A stretch of 64,000 bases of DNA from Sphingomicrobium sp. GTDB lineage: Bacteria; Pseudomonadota; Alphaproteobacteria; Sphingomonadales; Sphingomonadaceae. Both the position numbers and the translations under genes were made by a program. The stretch lies in NCBI GenBank assembly GCA_036563485.1, contig DATCMI010000001.1, positions 952,938 to 1,016,937 on the forward strand, written 5' to 3'. Shown here piece by piece: positions 11,895-17,538 of the stretch. The notes under the pieces were generated by a model. It was not told the DNA's origin. It did not search any database and saw only the letters and a program-made list of their open reading frames with translations. How positions within the stretch are numbered: position 1 is the first letter of the stretch; the number at the start of each line of letters is the position of its first letter.

Positions 11895-12074
11895 TCAGCC
11901 GCCAAGCCTTGCGTTCAGCTCGGCCAGGCGGGCCCGCAGTGCATCGATATTCTCCGGCGTCGTCGCCTGAAGCTCGCGCAGGTTCTTTTCGTCGACGTGC
12001 GTGACCGTGCCGGACTCGATCGCCGCCAGCAGGCGCACCAGCCGATCGCGCTCGTCATGCCAGGTCTCGCTCAC
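11895..12074 (-). CDS. Small hypothetical protein, 59 aa, GTG start
   Basis: The frame opens with GTG at 12074 and reads VSETWHDERDRLVRLLAAIE, ending with NARLGG. It is charged, almost entirely helical by pattern and ends in a heptad-like Leu/Ala stretch (IDALRARLAELNARL), which suggests a short coiled coil. Codon third positions are strongly GC-biased in this frame, which supports coding. It sits directly downstream of another small gene (12084-12218) on the same strand, probably in one transcript. Function unknown. Confidence 0.55.
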   Translation of the reverse strand: MSETWHDERDRLVRLLAAIESGTVTHVDEKNLRELQATTPENIDALRARLAELNARLGG

Positions 12075-12083
12075 GAGCCGACT

Positions 12084-12218
12084 CTAGCGGTTCTTCAGAT
12101 GCTCGAGCTTTTCCAGCCCGCCGCCGCCCTTGGTCGAAGGATTGGCGGCAATGGTCTTCACCTTCGCCTTCTTCGGCTTGCGTGCTTCCTTGTTGGACTT
12201 CATCTGCCCCTTGGCCAT
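12084..12218 (-). CDS. Small basic protein, 44 aa
   Basis: The frame reads MAKGQMKSNKEARKPKKAKV and ends LEKLEHLKNR. It has many Lys residues and a Gly4 stretch, so it is strongly cationic and likely disordered. I recall similar small Lys-rich proteins annotated as hypothetical in sphingomonads. GAGGAACGGCC precedes the ATG at ribosome-binding distance. It may bind nucleic acid, but nothing proves this. Confidence 0.6.
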   Translation of the reverse strand: MAKGQMKSNKEARKPKKAKVKTIAANPSTKGGGGLEKLEHLKNR

Positions 12219-12293
12219 GGCCGTTCCTCTGCCGGGCGGAATGCCCCGGGCGCCGGCTTACACCATTGCGCCGCCGCGCGCGCCATGAAAGGC

Positions 12294-12322
12294 GGGCGCC
12301 CGCAGCGGAGCCGCGGACGCCC
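12294..12322 (-). terminator. Possible intrinsic terminator of the 12351-12722 lipoprotein gene
   Basis: On the minus strand GGGCGTCCGC and GCGGGCGCCC can pair over 10 bp (one G-U) around a GC-rich loop, followed by GCCTTTC. It lies 28 bp after the lipoprotein stop codon. The U-tract is poor, so this is a moderate call. Confidence 0.45.
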
Positions 12323-12350
12323 GAGTCCAGCGCGTGCTCTCGCCGGGGTC

Positions 12351-12722
12351 TTAGGGGTTGGTGCTGGTGTTGCCGGTCGTGCCGCCGCCGGTCGTCGTCC
12401 CGGTGCCGCCGCTCGTGCCGGTAGTGCCGGTGCCGCCCGTCGTGCCGGTGCCGCCCGTGGTCCCGGTCGTGCCGGTTCCAGTCGTGCCGCCGGTCGCATC
12501 CGTGCCGGTCGTGCCGGTCGCATTCATGTCGCCCGCATTCATGCCGGCGCCGGCATTCATGTCGGTGCCCATGTTCATGTCCGCGCCGGCGTTCATGTCG
12601 GTGGTCATGGACGGATCGCCCATCATATTGGCGTCGGCATTGTTCTGCTCGTTGCCGCCGCTGCTGCAGGCGGCCAGCGCTGCAAAGCCGATAACGGCCA
12701 GGCCGGTCTTGGTGATGTTCAT
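12351..12722 (-). CDS. Low-complexity lipoprotein with Met/Asn and Gly/Thr repeats
   Basis: 123 aa. A lipoprotein signal ends at the lipobox LAAC (Cys19). The mature chain has no globular look. Residues about 33-68 repeat a (T/A)DMNAG/MNMG unit about six times, and residues about 69-118 are nearly pure Gly and Thr (TGTTGGTG-type). The Met-rich part could bind soft metals such as Cu(I), or be a disordered spacer; this is inference. GAGGGATAAGCGAC precedes the ATG. The repeats read in frame without stops, which argues for expression. Confidence 0.7.
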   Translation of the reverse strand: MNITKTGLAVIGFAALAACSSGGNEQNNADANMMGDPSMTTDMNAGADMNMGTDMNAGAGMNAGDMNATGTTGTDATGGTTGTGTTGTTGGTGTTGGTGTTGTSGGTGTTTGGGTTGNTSTNP

Positions 12723-12939
12723 GTCGCTTATCCCTCGCGTTGGTGAAGCTTGGGATCCAGCGAGCGGCCAGCCGTGCGCGTTCCCGCAACTAACTTGTGT
12801 TGGGAAGATTCTTTGCCGCGCCGGTCAGCGGCGCTCACCGTAGGACGATTTCACCGGCTTCTCACATCCTCCTCATGCCGCTCATGCCGGCATCTGCCAC
12901 AAGTCGGCAGGCTTCAACTGACACGCACGGGAACGCGCC

Positions 12940-13506
12940 ATGACGAACGTCGACATTGAACGGAATTCAAGCCGGATCCGCGCCGCGGCCTGGGGCGCGA
13001 CCGCCGCACTGGTCCTGCTGCCTCTTTTTGCCCTTCGCATGGCGGATCCGGCGGCTTGGGACATCGCCGATCTGCCGTTTGCGTTCGTCATGATCGCGGC
13101 GGTCGGCATCGCATTCGAATTCGCGCTGCGCGTCCCCGTGCGCTGGGTCCGCACCGCGGGCACGGTCGCGGCATTGGCAACCGCTTTCATCCTGGTGTGG
13201 GGCAACCTCGCGGTGGGCTTTGCCGGTTCGGAGGACAACCGGGTCAACATCATCTTCTTCGCCGTCCCGGTGGGGGCGCTGGTCGGCAGCCTGGTTTCGC
13301 GCTTCCGGCCGTCCGGCGTCGCGATGGCGCTTACGGCGGCAGCAGTCGCGCAGATCCTCTGCGGCGTCGTCGCTCTCGCAGAGGGCTATTTCACGGGACC
13401 GCTGACGATTTCGTTCGCCGGCCTGTGGCTCGCCTCCGCGCTTCTGTTCGCCCGTTCGGCCGCGCGCTTGCCCGAGCTGGTGAAAGAGGCAACAGCGCCG
13501 CGATGA
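12940..13506 (+). CDS. Integral membrane protein, 188 aa
   Basis: About six hydrophobic segments are visible (around residues 13-34, 46-66, 68-92, 99-118, 126-148 and 153-175) with short polar loops. I recognise no family with certainty. The start at 12940 follows GGGAACGCGCC. The gene is coupled to the downstream DUF1993 gene by an ATGA overlap, so the two are probably one operon. Function unknown. Confidence 0.7.
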   Translation: MTNVDIERNSSRIRAAAWGATAALVLLPLFALRMADPAAWDIADLPFAFVMIAAVGIAFEFALRVPVRWVRTAGTVAALATAFILVWGNLAVGFAGSEDNRVNIIFFAVPVGALVGSLVSRFRPSGVAMALTAAAVAQILCGVVALAEGYFTGPLTISFAGLWLASALLFARSAARLPELVKEATAPR

Positions 13507-14057
13507 CCCTCGCCGACCTTCTCGTGCCCACCTATCGCAACATGTTGGGAACGCTTCGCGGGCTCCTCGACAAGGCAGAGGCGCAGTTCGGCGCTCGCGC
13601 GGACCGGCTGATGTCCGCCCGCCTCGCGCCCGACATGTTCTCGCTGGCGACACAGGTGCGGTTCGCCTGCGTTCAGGCGCAGGAAGCCCCGCTGCGGCTG
13701 ATGGGGCGATCGCTGGAGCCGCTCGATTCGTTGCTCAACGAAGGGCGCAACGCCGGCGAGCACCCCGGCTCACTCGCCGACGCACGTGGGCGGATCGACG
13801 AGGCGCTGGCCTTCCTCGACACGCTTGAGCCCGGCGCCATCGATGCCGATCCGCACGCCGCTCTGGAACTCACCTTGCCGATGGGCCTGACCTTCGACGT
13901 CACTCGCGAACAGTTCGCGCGCGACTGGGCGCTGGCGCAATTCTATTTTCATGTGATGGCCGCCTACGCGATCCTCCGCAAAGAGGGCGTGGAGATCGGG
14001 AAGGCAGACTATGTGCCGCACATGTTCGCCTACCTGCGCCCACCCGCGGACGCATGA
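13503..14057 (+). CDS. DUF1993 family protein
   Basis: 184 aa. The N-terminal MTLADLLVPTYRNMLGTL, the LAPDMFSLATQVRFACVQA segment and the C-terminal QFYFHVMAAYAILRKEGVEIGKADY block match the DUF1993 family. These are soluble four-helix proteins related to the DinB/YfiT-like fold, with unknown activity. The conserved His in FHVMAAY is retained. The start ATG overlaps the stop of the membrane-protein gene. It converges with the small gene at 14074-14244. Confidence 0.8.
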   Translation: MTLADLLVPTYRNMLGTLRGLLDKAEAQFGARADRLMSARLAPDMFSLATQVRFACVQAQEAPLRLMGRSLEPLDSLLNEGRNAGEHPGSLADARGRIDEALAFLDTLEPGAIDADPHAALELTLPMGLTFDVTREQFARDWALAQFYFHVMAAYAILRKEGVEIGKADYVPHMFAYLRPPADA

Positions 14058-14073
14058 TATAGGGTCGAGCGCC

Positions 14074-14244
14074 TCAGGCGCTGACGCGGAACCTCTTCTT
14101 GAGGTCGGCCTTGATCGACGCGCCGGCAAGATGGGCGTCGACCTGGCTATAGCCTTCCTGACGCAGGACCCGGCGGATCTCGTCAATGCTGGTGGAGGTC
14201 GGCGCGAGTTGGAACGCGCGTTCGATGATGTTCTGAGTTTGCAT
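14074..14244 (-). CDS. Small hypothetical stress-associated protein, 56 aa
   Basis: The frame reads MQTQNIIERAFQLAP and ends LKKRFRVSA. The middle (IDEIRRVLRQEGYSQVDAHL) looks like a helical, possibly DNA- or protein-binding domain. I do not recognise a family. The start at 14244 is preferred over an upstream start at 14268 because a perfect EcfG-type promoter lies at 14253-14277, which places transcription initiation at or next to this ATG and makes the mRNA nearly leaderless. Promoter context suggests general stress response control. Confidence 0.6.
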   Translation of the reverse strand: MQTQNIIERAFQLAPTSTSIDEIRRVLRQEGYSQVDAHLAGASIKADLKKRFRVSA

Positions 14245-14252
14245 GATGGTCC

Positions 14253-14277
14253 AACGGCTCGCGAGCAAGATCGTTCC
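14253..14277 (-). promoter_or_regulatory. EcfG-type (general stress) promoter
   Basis: On the minus strand GGAAC (14277-14273), a 16-nt spacer and CGTT (14256-14253) match the alphaproteobacterial EcfG consensus GGAAC-N16/17-CGTT exactly. It points into the 56-aa gene, whose ATG begins 9 nt further on. Confidence 0.7.
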
Positions 14278-14312
14278 GTCTCTGCAATGTTACTGCTGAT
14301 GTTCGGCAATGC

Positions 14313-14347
14313 AAAAAAGGGCCGCGGCCCCGAAGGAGACGCGGCCC
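14313..14347 (-). terminator. Intrinsic terminator of the cysteine-rich peptide gene
   Basis: On the minus strand an 8-bp perfect stem (positions 14340-14347 with 14319-14326, GGGCCGCG/CGCGGCCC) with a 13-nt loop is followed by six Ts (14318-14313). It starts 7 bp after the stop codon of the 32-aa gene. Confidence 0.88.
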
Positions 14348-14354
14348 CGCGGGC

Positions 14355-14453
14355 TCAGCAGCCGCAGTTCTTGCAGGTGCAGGGCTTGCACTGGCAACCG
14401 CGGCGCGCGTCCAGCTCGGCCGCCTTGGTCTGAAGTTCGTTCTGCGTCGTCAT
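14355..14453 (-). CDS. Cysteine-rich metallothionein-like peptide, 32 aa
   Basis: The peptide reads MTTQNELQTKAAELDARRG followed by CQCKPCTCKNCGC. The last 13 residues hold six cysteines in CxC, CxC and CxC-type spacing with interleaved Lys, the composition of a metallothionein metal-binding lobe. GGGAGAAG lies 5 bp before the ATG. A MerR-type promoter and operator lie about 50-80 bp upstream, and a strong terminator follows directly. All parts of a monocistronic gene are therefore present despite its length. It should bind d10 metals such as Cu(I), Zn, Cd or Hg; the specific metal is not determinable. Confidence 0.75.
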   Translation of the reverse strand: MTTQNELQTKAAELDARRGCQCKPCTCKNCGC

Positions 14454-14503
14454 TGGTCTTCTCCCTTTTGCCGCAACGGCATTGATTCGCCGCCGGTGAA
14501 GGG

Positions 14504-14535
14504 TCTATGACCTCCGTACCATGGTACAGGATCAA
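14504..14535 (-). promoter_or_regulatory. MerR-type long-spacer promoter and dyad operator
   Basis: On the minus strand a -35-like TTGATC (14535-14530) is followed by a 19-nt spacer and TCATAG (14510-14505). The spacer contains the perfect dyad GTACCATGGTAC (14515-14526), flanked as TCCGTACCATGGTACAGGA on the plus strand, which resembles the classical mer operator. Spacers of 19-20 bp with a central dyad define MerR-activated promoters. The site drives the cysteine-rich peptide and overlaps the start codon of the divergent regulator, which may use TTGATT (14482-14487) and TATGAC (14506-14511) as its own promoter. Confidence 0.72.
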
Positions 14536-14928
14536 GCAAAAAGTTCGGACACCATCGGCGGTCTGGCCAAGGCTGCCGGCGTCGGCGTGGAAACCGTCCG
14601 TTATTACCAGCGCCGCGGCCTGCTTCCGGAACCGCCGCGCCCGCCTGGGGAGGTGCGCCGCTACAGTGCCCATGACCTCAAGCGGCTCCACTTCATCCGC
14701 TCGGCGCAGGCTGCAGGCTTCACGCTCAACGAGATCAAGGAGCTGCTCGAGCTCGACGCGTCCGACGACCGCGCCCGCGCCCGGGAGCTCGCCCGCGGCC
14801 GCGTCGCCGCGCTCGACGCGAAGATCGAGGAGCTGCGTGAGGCGCGCCAGGCGCTGGCTGGTCTGGCCGCCGCCTGCGCGAAGAAGGACGGCGGTCCCTG
14901 CCCTATCCTGTCGGCCTTCGACCGCTAG
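14521..14928 (+). CDS. MerR-family transcriptional regulator
   Basis: 135 aa. The N-terminal winged HTH is typical (TIGGLAKAAGVGVETVRYYQRRGLL, then RRYSAHDLKRLHFIRSAQ), followed by a dimerisation helix and a C-terminal loop with Cys119 and Cys127 (CAKKDGGPCPIL), matching Cys117 and Cys126 of MerR. The third Hg ligand, Cys82 of MerR, is replaced in the SDDRA segment, so a MerR-like three-coordinate Hg site is incomplete. The start codon lies inside the operator, so its own transcript may be leaderless and autorepressed. The divergent target is the metallothionein-like peptide. Confidence 0.88.
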   Translation: MVQDQAKSSDTIGGLAKAAGVGVETVRYYQRRGLLPEPPRPPGEVRRYSAHDLKRLHFIRSAQAAGFTLNEIKELLELDASDDRARARELARGRVAALDAKIEELREARQALAGLAAACAKKDGGPCPILSAFDR

Positions 14929-14976
14929 CCCGCCCGGCTCAACAGCCGATCAGGACGCCGCGGCGGGTTATTTTTT
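14929..14976 (+). terminator. Probable terminator of the merR-like gene
   Basis: CCCGCC (14929-14934) can pair with GGCGGG (14962-14967) around a loop of about 27 nt with further internal pairing, and is followed by TTATTTTTT. The T-run overlaps the last codons of the convergent peroxiredoxin gene. Confidence 0.5.
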
Positions 14977-15501
14977 CAGCCTTTTCACTGCGGCGAGCGT
15001 CTGCTGGACATGCTCGCTCCAGTTCATGTCGGAGTGGACGAAGGCGACACGCCCGTTCGGCGCAATGACGTAGGAGGTGCGGTTGGTCATCGTCGCGAGC
15101 CGGTTCACCACCGGCATGGCGACGTCATAGCCCTTGATGATGGGACGGGTGGCGGTCGCCACTGGGAAGGCGTTGCGGCATTCCTCGACGGAGAAGCGCT
15201 TGAGGGTCGGCAGGTCGTCGGCCGACATGCCGATCACCTGGGCACCGGCTTTCTTGAAGTCGTCCGCGGCTTCGCTGAACGCATGTGCTTCCAGCGTGCA
15301 GCCTTTGGTGAAGGCCTTAGGGAAGAAATAGAGGACGACCGGCCCTTTGCGCAGCTGCTCCTTCAGGTGCAGCTTGAACGCCTTGCCGGCAATCGCTCCC
15401 GTGGTGACGAAGTCGGGCGCCTTTGCGCCGACCGGAAGTGCGGCAATGGCCGGCGTGACCGCAAGCGCGGCAGCAACGGCGGCGATGATCGTCTTGCGCA
15501 T
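14968..15501 (-). CDS. Exported thioredoxin-like peroxidase (PrxQ/Bcp type)
   Basis: 177 aa with a signal peptide (cleavage near AIAA, residue 21) and an AhpC/TSA fold. The peroxidatic cysteine is Cys68 in PKAFTKGCTLEA, placed as in Bcp/PrxQ (usual motif F.P...T.GCT.E). A second cysteine, Cys108 (EECRNAF), may resolve it. It should reduce peroxides in the periplasm. TAGGAGG precedes the ATG. Its neighbour, a metal-responsive regulator, and the PspC pair upstream fit an envelope-stress neighbourhood, but co-regulation is not shown. Confidence 0.88.
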   Translation of the reverse strand: MRKTIIAAVAAALAVTPAIAALPVGAKAPDFVTTGAIAGKAFKLHLKEQLRKGPVVLYFFPKAFTKGCTLEAHAFSEAADDFKKAGAQVIGMSADDLPTLKRFSVEECRNAFPVATATRPIIKGYDVAMPVVNRLATMTNRTSYVIAPNGRVAFVHSDMNWSEHVQQTLAAVKRLKK

Positions 15502-15580
15502 TGGTCTGGCCTCCTAAGGAGCAGACATTAGCGCGAACTGGAAAGGAGCGGAATTGGGAAGCGAGGTGAGGGGCTGGCGC

Positions 15581-15766
15581 CTATTTCGCAGGCGCCAGCA
15601 GCCCTGCCAGCACATAGAAAAGAAGCATCACGGGACCGGTGATCAGCGTCGCGGCGACAAAGCCGAGGCGGATCAGCGTCGCGTCGACACCGGTGTAGTC
15701 GGCGAGGCCCGCCGCGACACCCATGACCTTGCGATCGTCGCGGTTAATGAGGAAACGTCCGTTCAT
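15581..15766 (-). CDS. PspC domain protein
   Basis: 61 aa, nearly all of it one PspC domain: FLINRDDRKVMGVAAGLADYTGVDATLIRLGFV, then a hydrophobic helix ITGPVMLLFYVLAGLLAP. PspC proteins sit in the inner membrane and take part in the phage-shock (envelope stress) response. This one is a minimal stand-alone form without the C-terminal extension of E. coli PspC. It is second in a two-gene unit with the 35-aa membrane peptide (24 bp gap) behind a sigma-54-type promoter. Confidence 0.88.
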   Translation of the reverse strand: MNGRFLINRDDRKVMGVAAGLADYTGVDATLIRLGFVAATLITGPVMLLFYVLAGLLAPAK

Positions 15767-15790
15767 TGTCTTGGTCTTTCGTTTGAGCGC

Positions 15791-15898
15791 TTAGACGATC
15801 GGCAGCGAGGTTGCGGCCGAGACGAGAAGCATCGCGGAGACGAACGCGCCGGCGAACACGGTCGCGGTGTGGCGGGCGGAAGCGAAATTGGCGAACAT
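15791..15898 (-). CDS. Small membrane peptide, 35 aa, upstream of pspC
   Basis: The frame MFANFASARHTATVFAGAFV continues with a hydrophobic stretch and ends SLPIV. It is one potential transmembrane helix with a short positive N-terminus. AAAGGGTAGTTCA precedes the ATG. It is the first gene after the sigma-54-type promoter and lies next to pspC. Similar one-helix peptides accompany pspC in sphingomonads from memory; PspB-like or regulatory function is a guess. Confidence 0.62.
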   Translation of the reverse strand: MFANFASARHTATVFAGAFVSAMLLVSAATSLPIV

Positions 15899-15950
15899 TG
15901 AACTACCCTTTTTGTCGTTTGCGGGTCCCACCATTGGGCCCTGCAACTAT

Positions 15951-15970
15951 CAATGCATGGGGCGTGCCAA
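15951..15970 (-). promoter_or_regulatory. Sigma-54 (-24/-12) type promoter
   Basis: On the minus strand TTGGCACGCCCCATGCATTG matches the RpoN consensus TTGGCACG-N4-TTGCA with one mismatch. GG and GC are separated by exactly 10 bases as required. It points into the 35-aa peptide and pspC, with a predicted start near 15943 and a 45-nt leader containing a GGGCCC-rich hairpin. The 40 bp upstream are unusually AT-rich for this genome, as often seen for IHF-bent sigma-54 promoters. Confidence 0.68.
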
Positions 15971-16056
15971 TTTGAGATTATCCAATAATTACAATGAAAT
16001 GGCGCAGCGCAGCTTCTCGCCACGCCGCGCCCTGAGCCGAGAGTTGGGAAATTTTC

Positions 16057-16920
16057 CTAGCTCGACGTGGAATCGCCGCCGTCGGGATGCATGACCTGCC
16101 CAGTCATGTAGCTGGAATCTTCGCAAGCCAGGAACAGGAACGACGGCGCGACCTCGTTCGGCTGTCCGGCGCGGCCCATCGGCGTGTCCTTGCCGAACTC
16201 GGGGATCTTCTCCTTCGGCTGGCCCCCGAACGGGTTGAGCGGAGTCCAGATCGGTCCGGGAGCGACCGCATTCACGCGAATCCCCTCCTCGGCGAGGTTC
16301 AGCGCCAGCGAGCGCGTGAAAGCCGTGATCGCGCCCTTGGTCGAGCTATAGTCGAGAAGGATCGGCGCGCCCTTGTACATGGTCACCGACGTGCAGTTCA
16401 CGATCGCCGCGCCCTTCTTGAGGTGCGGCCGCGCCGCCTGCGTCATGAAGAACATGCCGAAGATGTTGGTCTGGAAGGTGCGGCGCAGCTGCTCCTCGCT
16501 GATATCCTCGACCTTCTTCTCCCAATGCTGTTCGCCGGCATTGTTGACGAGGATGTCGAGCGCGCCGAGTTCGTCGACCGTCTGCTTGACCGCAGCCTCG
16601 CAGAACTCCTTGCTGCCGATGTCGCCGGCGATGGTGATCGCGCGGCGGCCTTCCTGTTCGACGATCTGCTTCGTCTTCTCGGCATCGTCGTGCTCGCAAA
16701 GGTAGAGGATCGCGACGTCGGCGCCTTCGCGGGCAAACAGCGCCGCCACGGCGCGGCCGATGCCGCTGTCCGCTCCGGTGATCAGCGCGACCTTGCCTTT
16801 CAGCCGGTCCGAGCCGCGGTAGCGCGGCTCCCAATCGGGCTTCGGGTCGAGCTGGCTTTCGTGACCGGGAAGCTGGTCCTCGTGGACCATCGGTTCGATC
16901 GTGTCGCTATCCTGGTTCAT
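16057..16920 (-). CDS. SDR-family oxidoreductase (YghA-like)
   Basis: 287 aa. The N-terminal ~40 residues form a polar extension, followed by a classical short-chain dehydrogenase fold: the NAD(P) motif GKVALITGADSGIGRAVA (TGxxxGIG), NNAG, the catalytic Ser and YSSTKGA (Tyr and Lys of YxxxK), and a C-terminal GQVMHPDGG. It belongs to the YghA/glucose-dehydrogenase-like branch that often carries stress-response promoters. It lies 5 bp downstream of the 70-aa hydrophilic protein gene, sharing the EcfG-type promoter at 17159-17185. The substrate is unknown. Confidence 0.88.
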   Translation of the reverse strand: MNQDSDTIEPMVHEDQLPGHESQLDPKPDWEPRYRGSDRLKGKVALITGADSGIGRAVAALFAREGADVAILYLCEHDDAEKTKQIVEQEGRRAITIAGDIGSKEFCEAAVKQTVDELGALDILVNNAGEQHWEKKVEDISEEQLRRTFQTNIFGMFFMTQAARPHLKKGAAIVNCTSVTMYKGAPILLDYSSTKGAITAFTRSLALNLAEEGIRVNAVAPGPIWTPLNPFGGQPKEKIPEFGKDTPMGRAGQPNEVAPSFLFLACEDSSYMTGQVMHPDGGDSTSS

Positions 16921-16925
16921 GGCAG

Positions 16926-17138
16926 CTACTCCTTGGCGGCCATGCCCATGCCGCGTTGTCCGAATTCTTCGGGCGTCGGCTGTTCCTGCGGATCGCCGGC
17001 TGCCGGCTTTTCGACCGCCGTGGCGCCATGCGCTTCAGGCTTGTCGGTGAGCCGATGCCCGTCGCGCGGGTCGTCGGACATTGCGTTGTTCTGGTTCTGG
17101 GTAGTCGGTTGTTCGCTGCTGTGGCTGTTCTGGCCCAT
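16926..17138 (-). CDS. Small hydrophilic protein, 70 aa
   Basis: The protein starts MGQNSHSSEQPTTQNQNN and ends QRGMGMAAKE. It is rich in Gln, Asn, Pro and Glu, with no cysteine and almost no aliphatic residues, so it is probably intrinsically disordered and hydrophilin-like. The start at 17138 has an excellent AAGGAGATCGAC site; an in-frame GTG-type extension to 17195 lacks one. It is first in an operon with the SDR gene behind an EcfG-type promoter, which suggests a desiccation or osmotic-stress role (inference). Confidence 0.68.
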   Translation of the reverse strand: MGQNSHSSEQPTTQNQNNAMSDDPRDGHRLTDKPEAHGATAVEKPAAGDPQEQPTPEEFGQRGMGMAAKE

Positions 17139-17157
17139 GTCGATCTCCTTTGCCTGA

Positions 17158-17185
17158 CTAACCGCCAGCCTCGGGAGCGGGTTCC
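17158..17185 (-). promoter_or_regulatory. EcfG-type promoter of the hydrophilin-SDR operon
   Basis: On the minus strand GGAAC (17185-17181), a 17-nt spacer and GGTTAG (17163-17158). The -10 block GGCGGTTAG is identical to that of the promoter at 17459-17483. It overlaps the end of the upstream 79-aa gene. Confidence 0.6.
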
Positions 17186-17191
17186 TACGGC

Positions 17192-17431
17192 TCAACCGCG
17201 TTGCGGCTTGTCGTTCTTCTTCTGCGATTCAACCGCTTTCGTCTCGCCGGCGCGGCAGCGCGCGACCAGGGTCGGGTAGTCGAAGCCGTTGTTCTCGAGC
17301 AGCGCGGCGCTGGTGGCCGCTGCGCACTGCGCCTCATTCGCATATTGCGTCTGGAGCGTGGTGACGGGCGTGCACTGGCTGCCGCCGTCGGCGCAACCGA
17401 GAATGGCGATGACGAAGTAACCCGCACCCAT
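17192..17431 (-). CDS. Hypothetical small exported protein, 79 aa
   Basis: The product begins MGAGYFVIAILGCADGGSQC with a weak hydrophobic N-terminus, contains four cysteines (GCADGGSQC, EAQCAAA, VARCRAG) and ends in a charged Lys/Gln tail. The cysteines may form disulfides if it is exported. I chose the ATG at 17431 because AGGGG lies 9 bp upstream of it and directly abuts the alternative ATG at 17440. An EcfG-type promoter lies upstream. No family recognised. Confidence 0.6.
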   Translation of the reverse strand: MGAGYFVIAILGCADGGSQCTPVTTLQTQYANEAQCAAATSAALLENNGFDYPTLVARCRAGETKAVESQKKNDKPQRG

Positions 17432-17458
17432 GTGAAGCATCCCCTAAGATGCTGTTCT

Positions 17459-17483
17459 AACCGCCGAATTTTGCTTCGGTTCC
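17459..17483 (-). promoter_or_regulatory. EcfG-type promoter of the 79-aa gene
   Basis: On the minus strand GGAAC (17483-17479), a 16-nt spacer (CGAAGCAAAATTCGGC) and GGTT (17462-17459). It matches GGAAC-N16-CGTT with one mismatch. The predicted start lies 20-25 nt before the ATG. Confidence 0.62.
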
Positions 17484-17538
17484 CAACATTTACGGCGTCT
17501 TGTTTGCCGCTGGGCCTACCCGTTCCTACTTACGGGCG

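Noticed and set aside
12360-12610. Regular short repeats that could suggest a CRISPR or tandem satellite
   Set aside because: Repeats are 6-18 bp, degenerate, in frame and code for DMNAG and GTTG units of a lipoprotein; there are no spacers of constant size.
11874-12746. Plus-strand 290-codon frame rich in Ala/Gly/Val
   Set aside because: It is the reverse strand of the two small genes and the repeat lipoprotein; the lipobox, RBS and repeats make sense only on the minus strand.
12765-12790. GGAAC upstream of the repeat lipoprotein as an EcfG promoter
   Set aside because: No GTT-type -10 stands at 16-17 nt spacing; CGCT is the best match, which is too weak.
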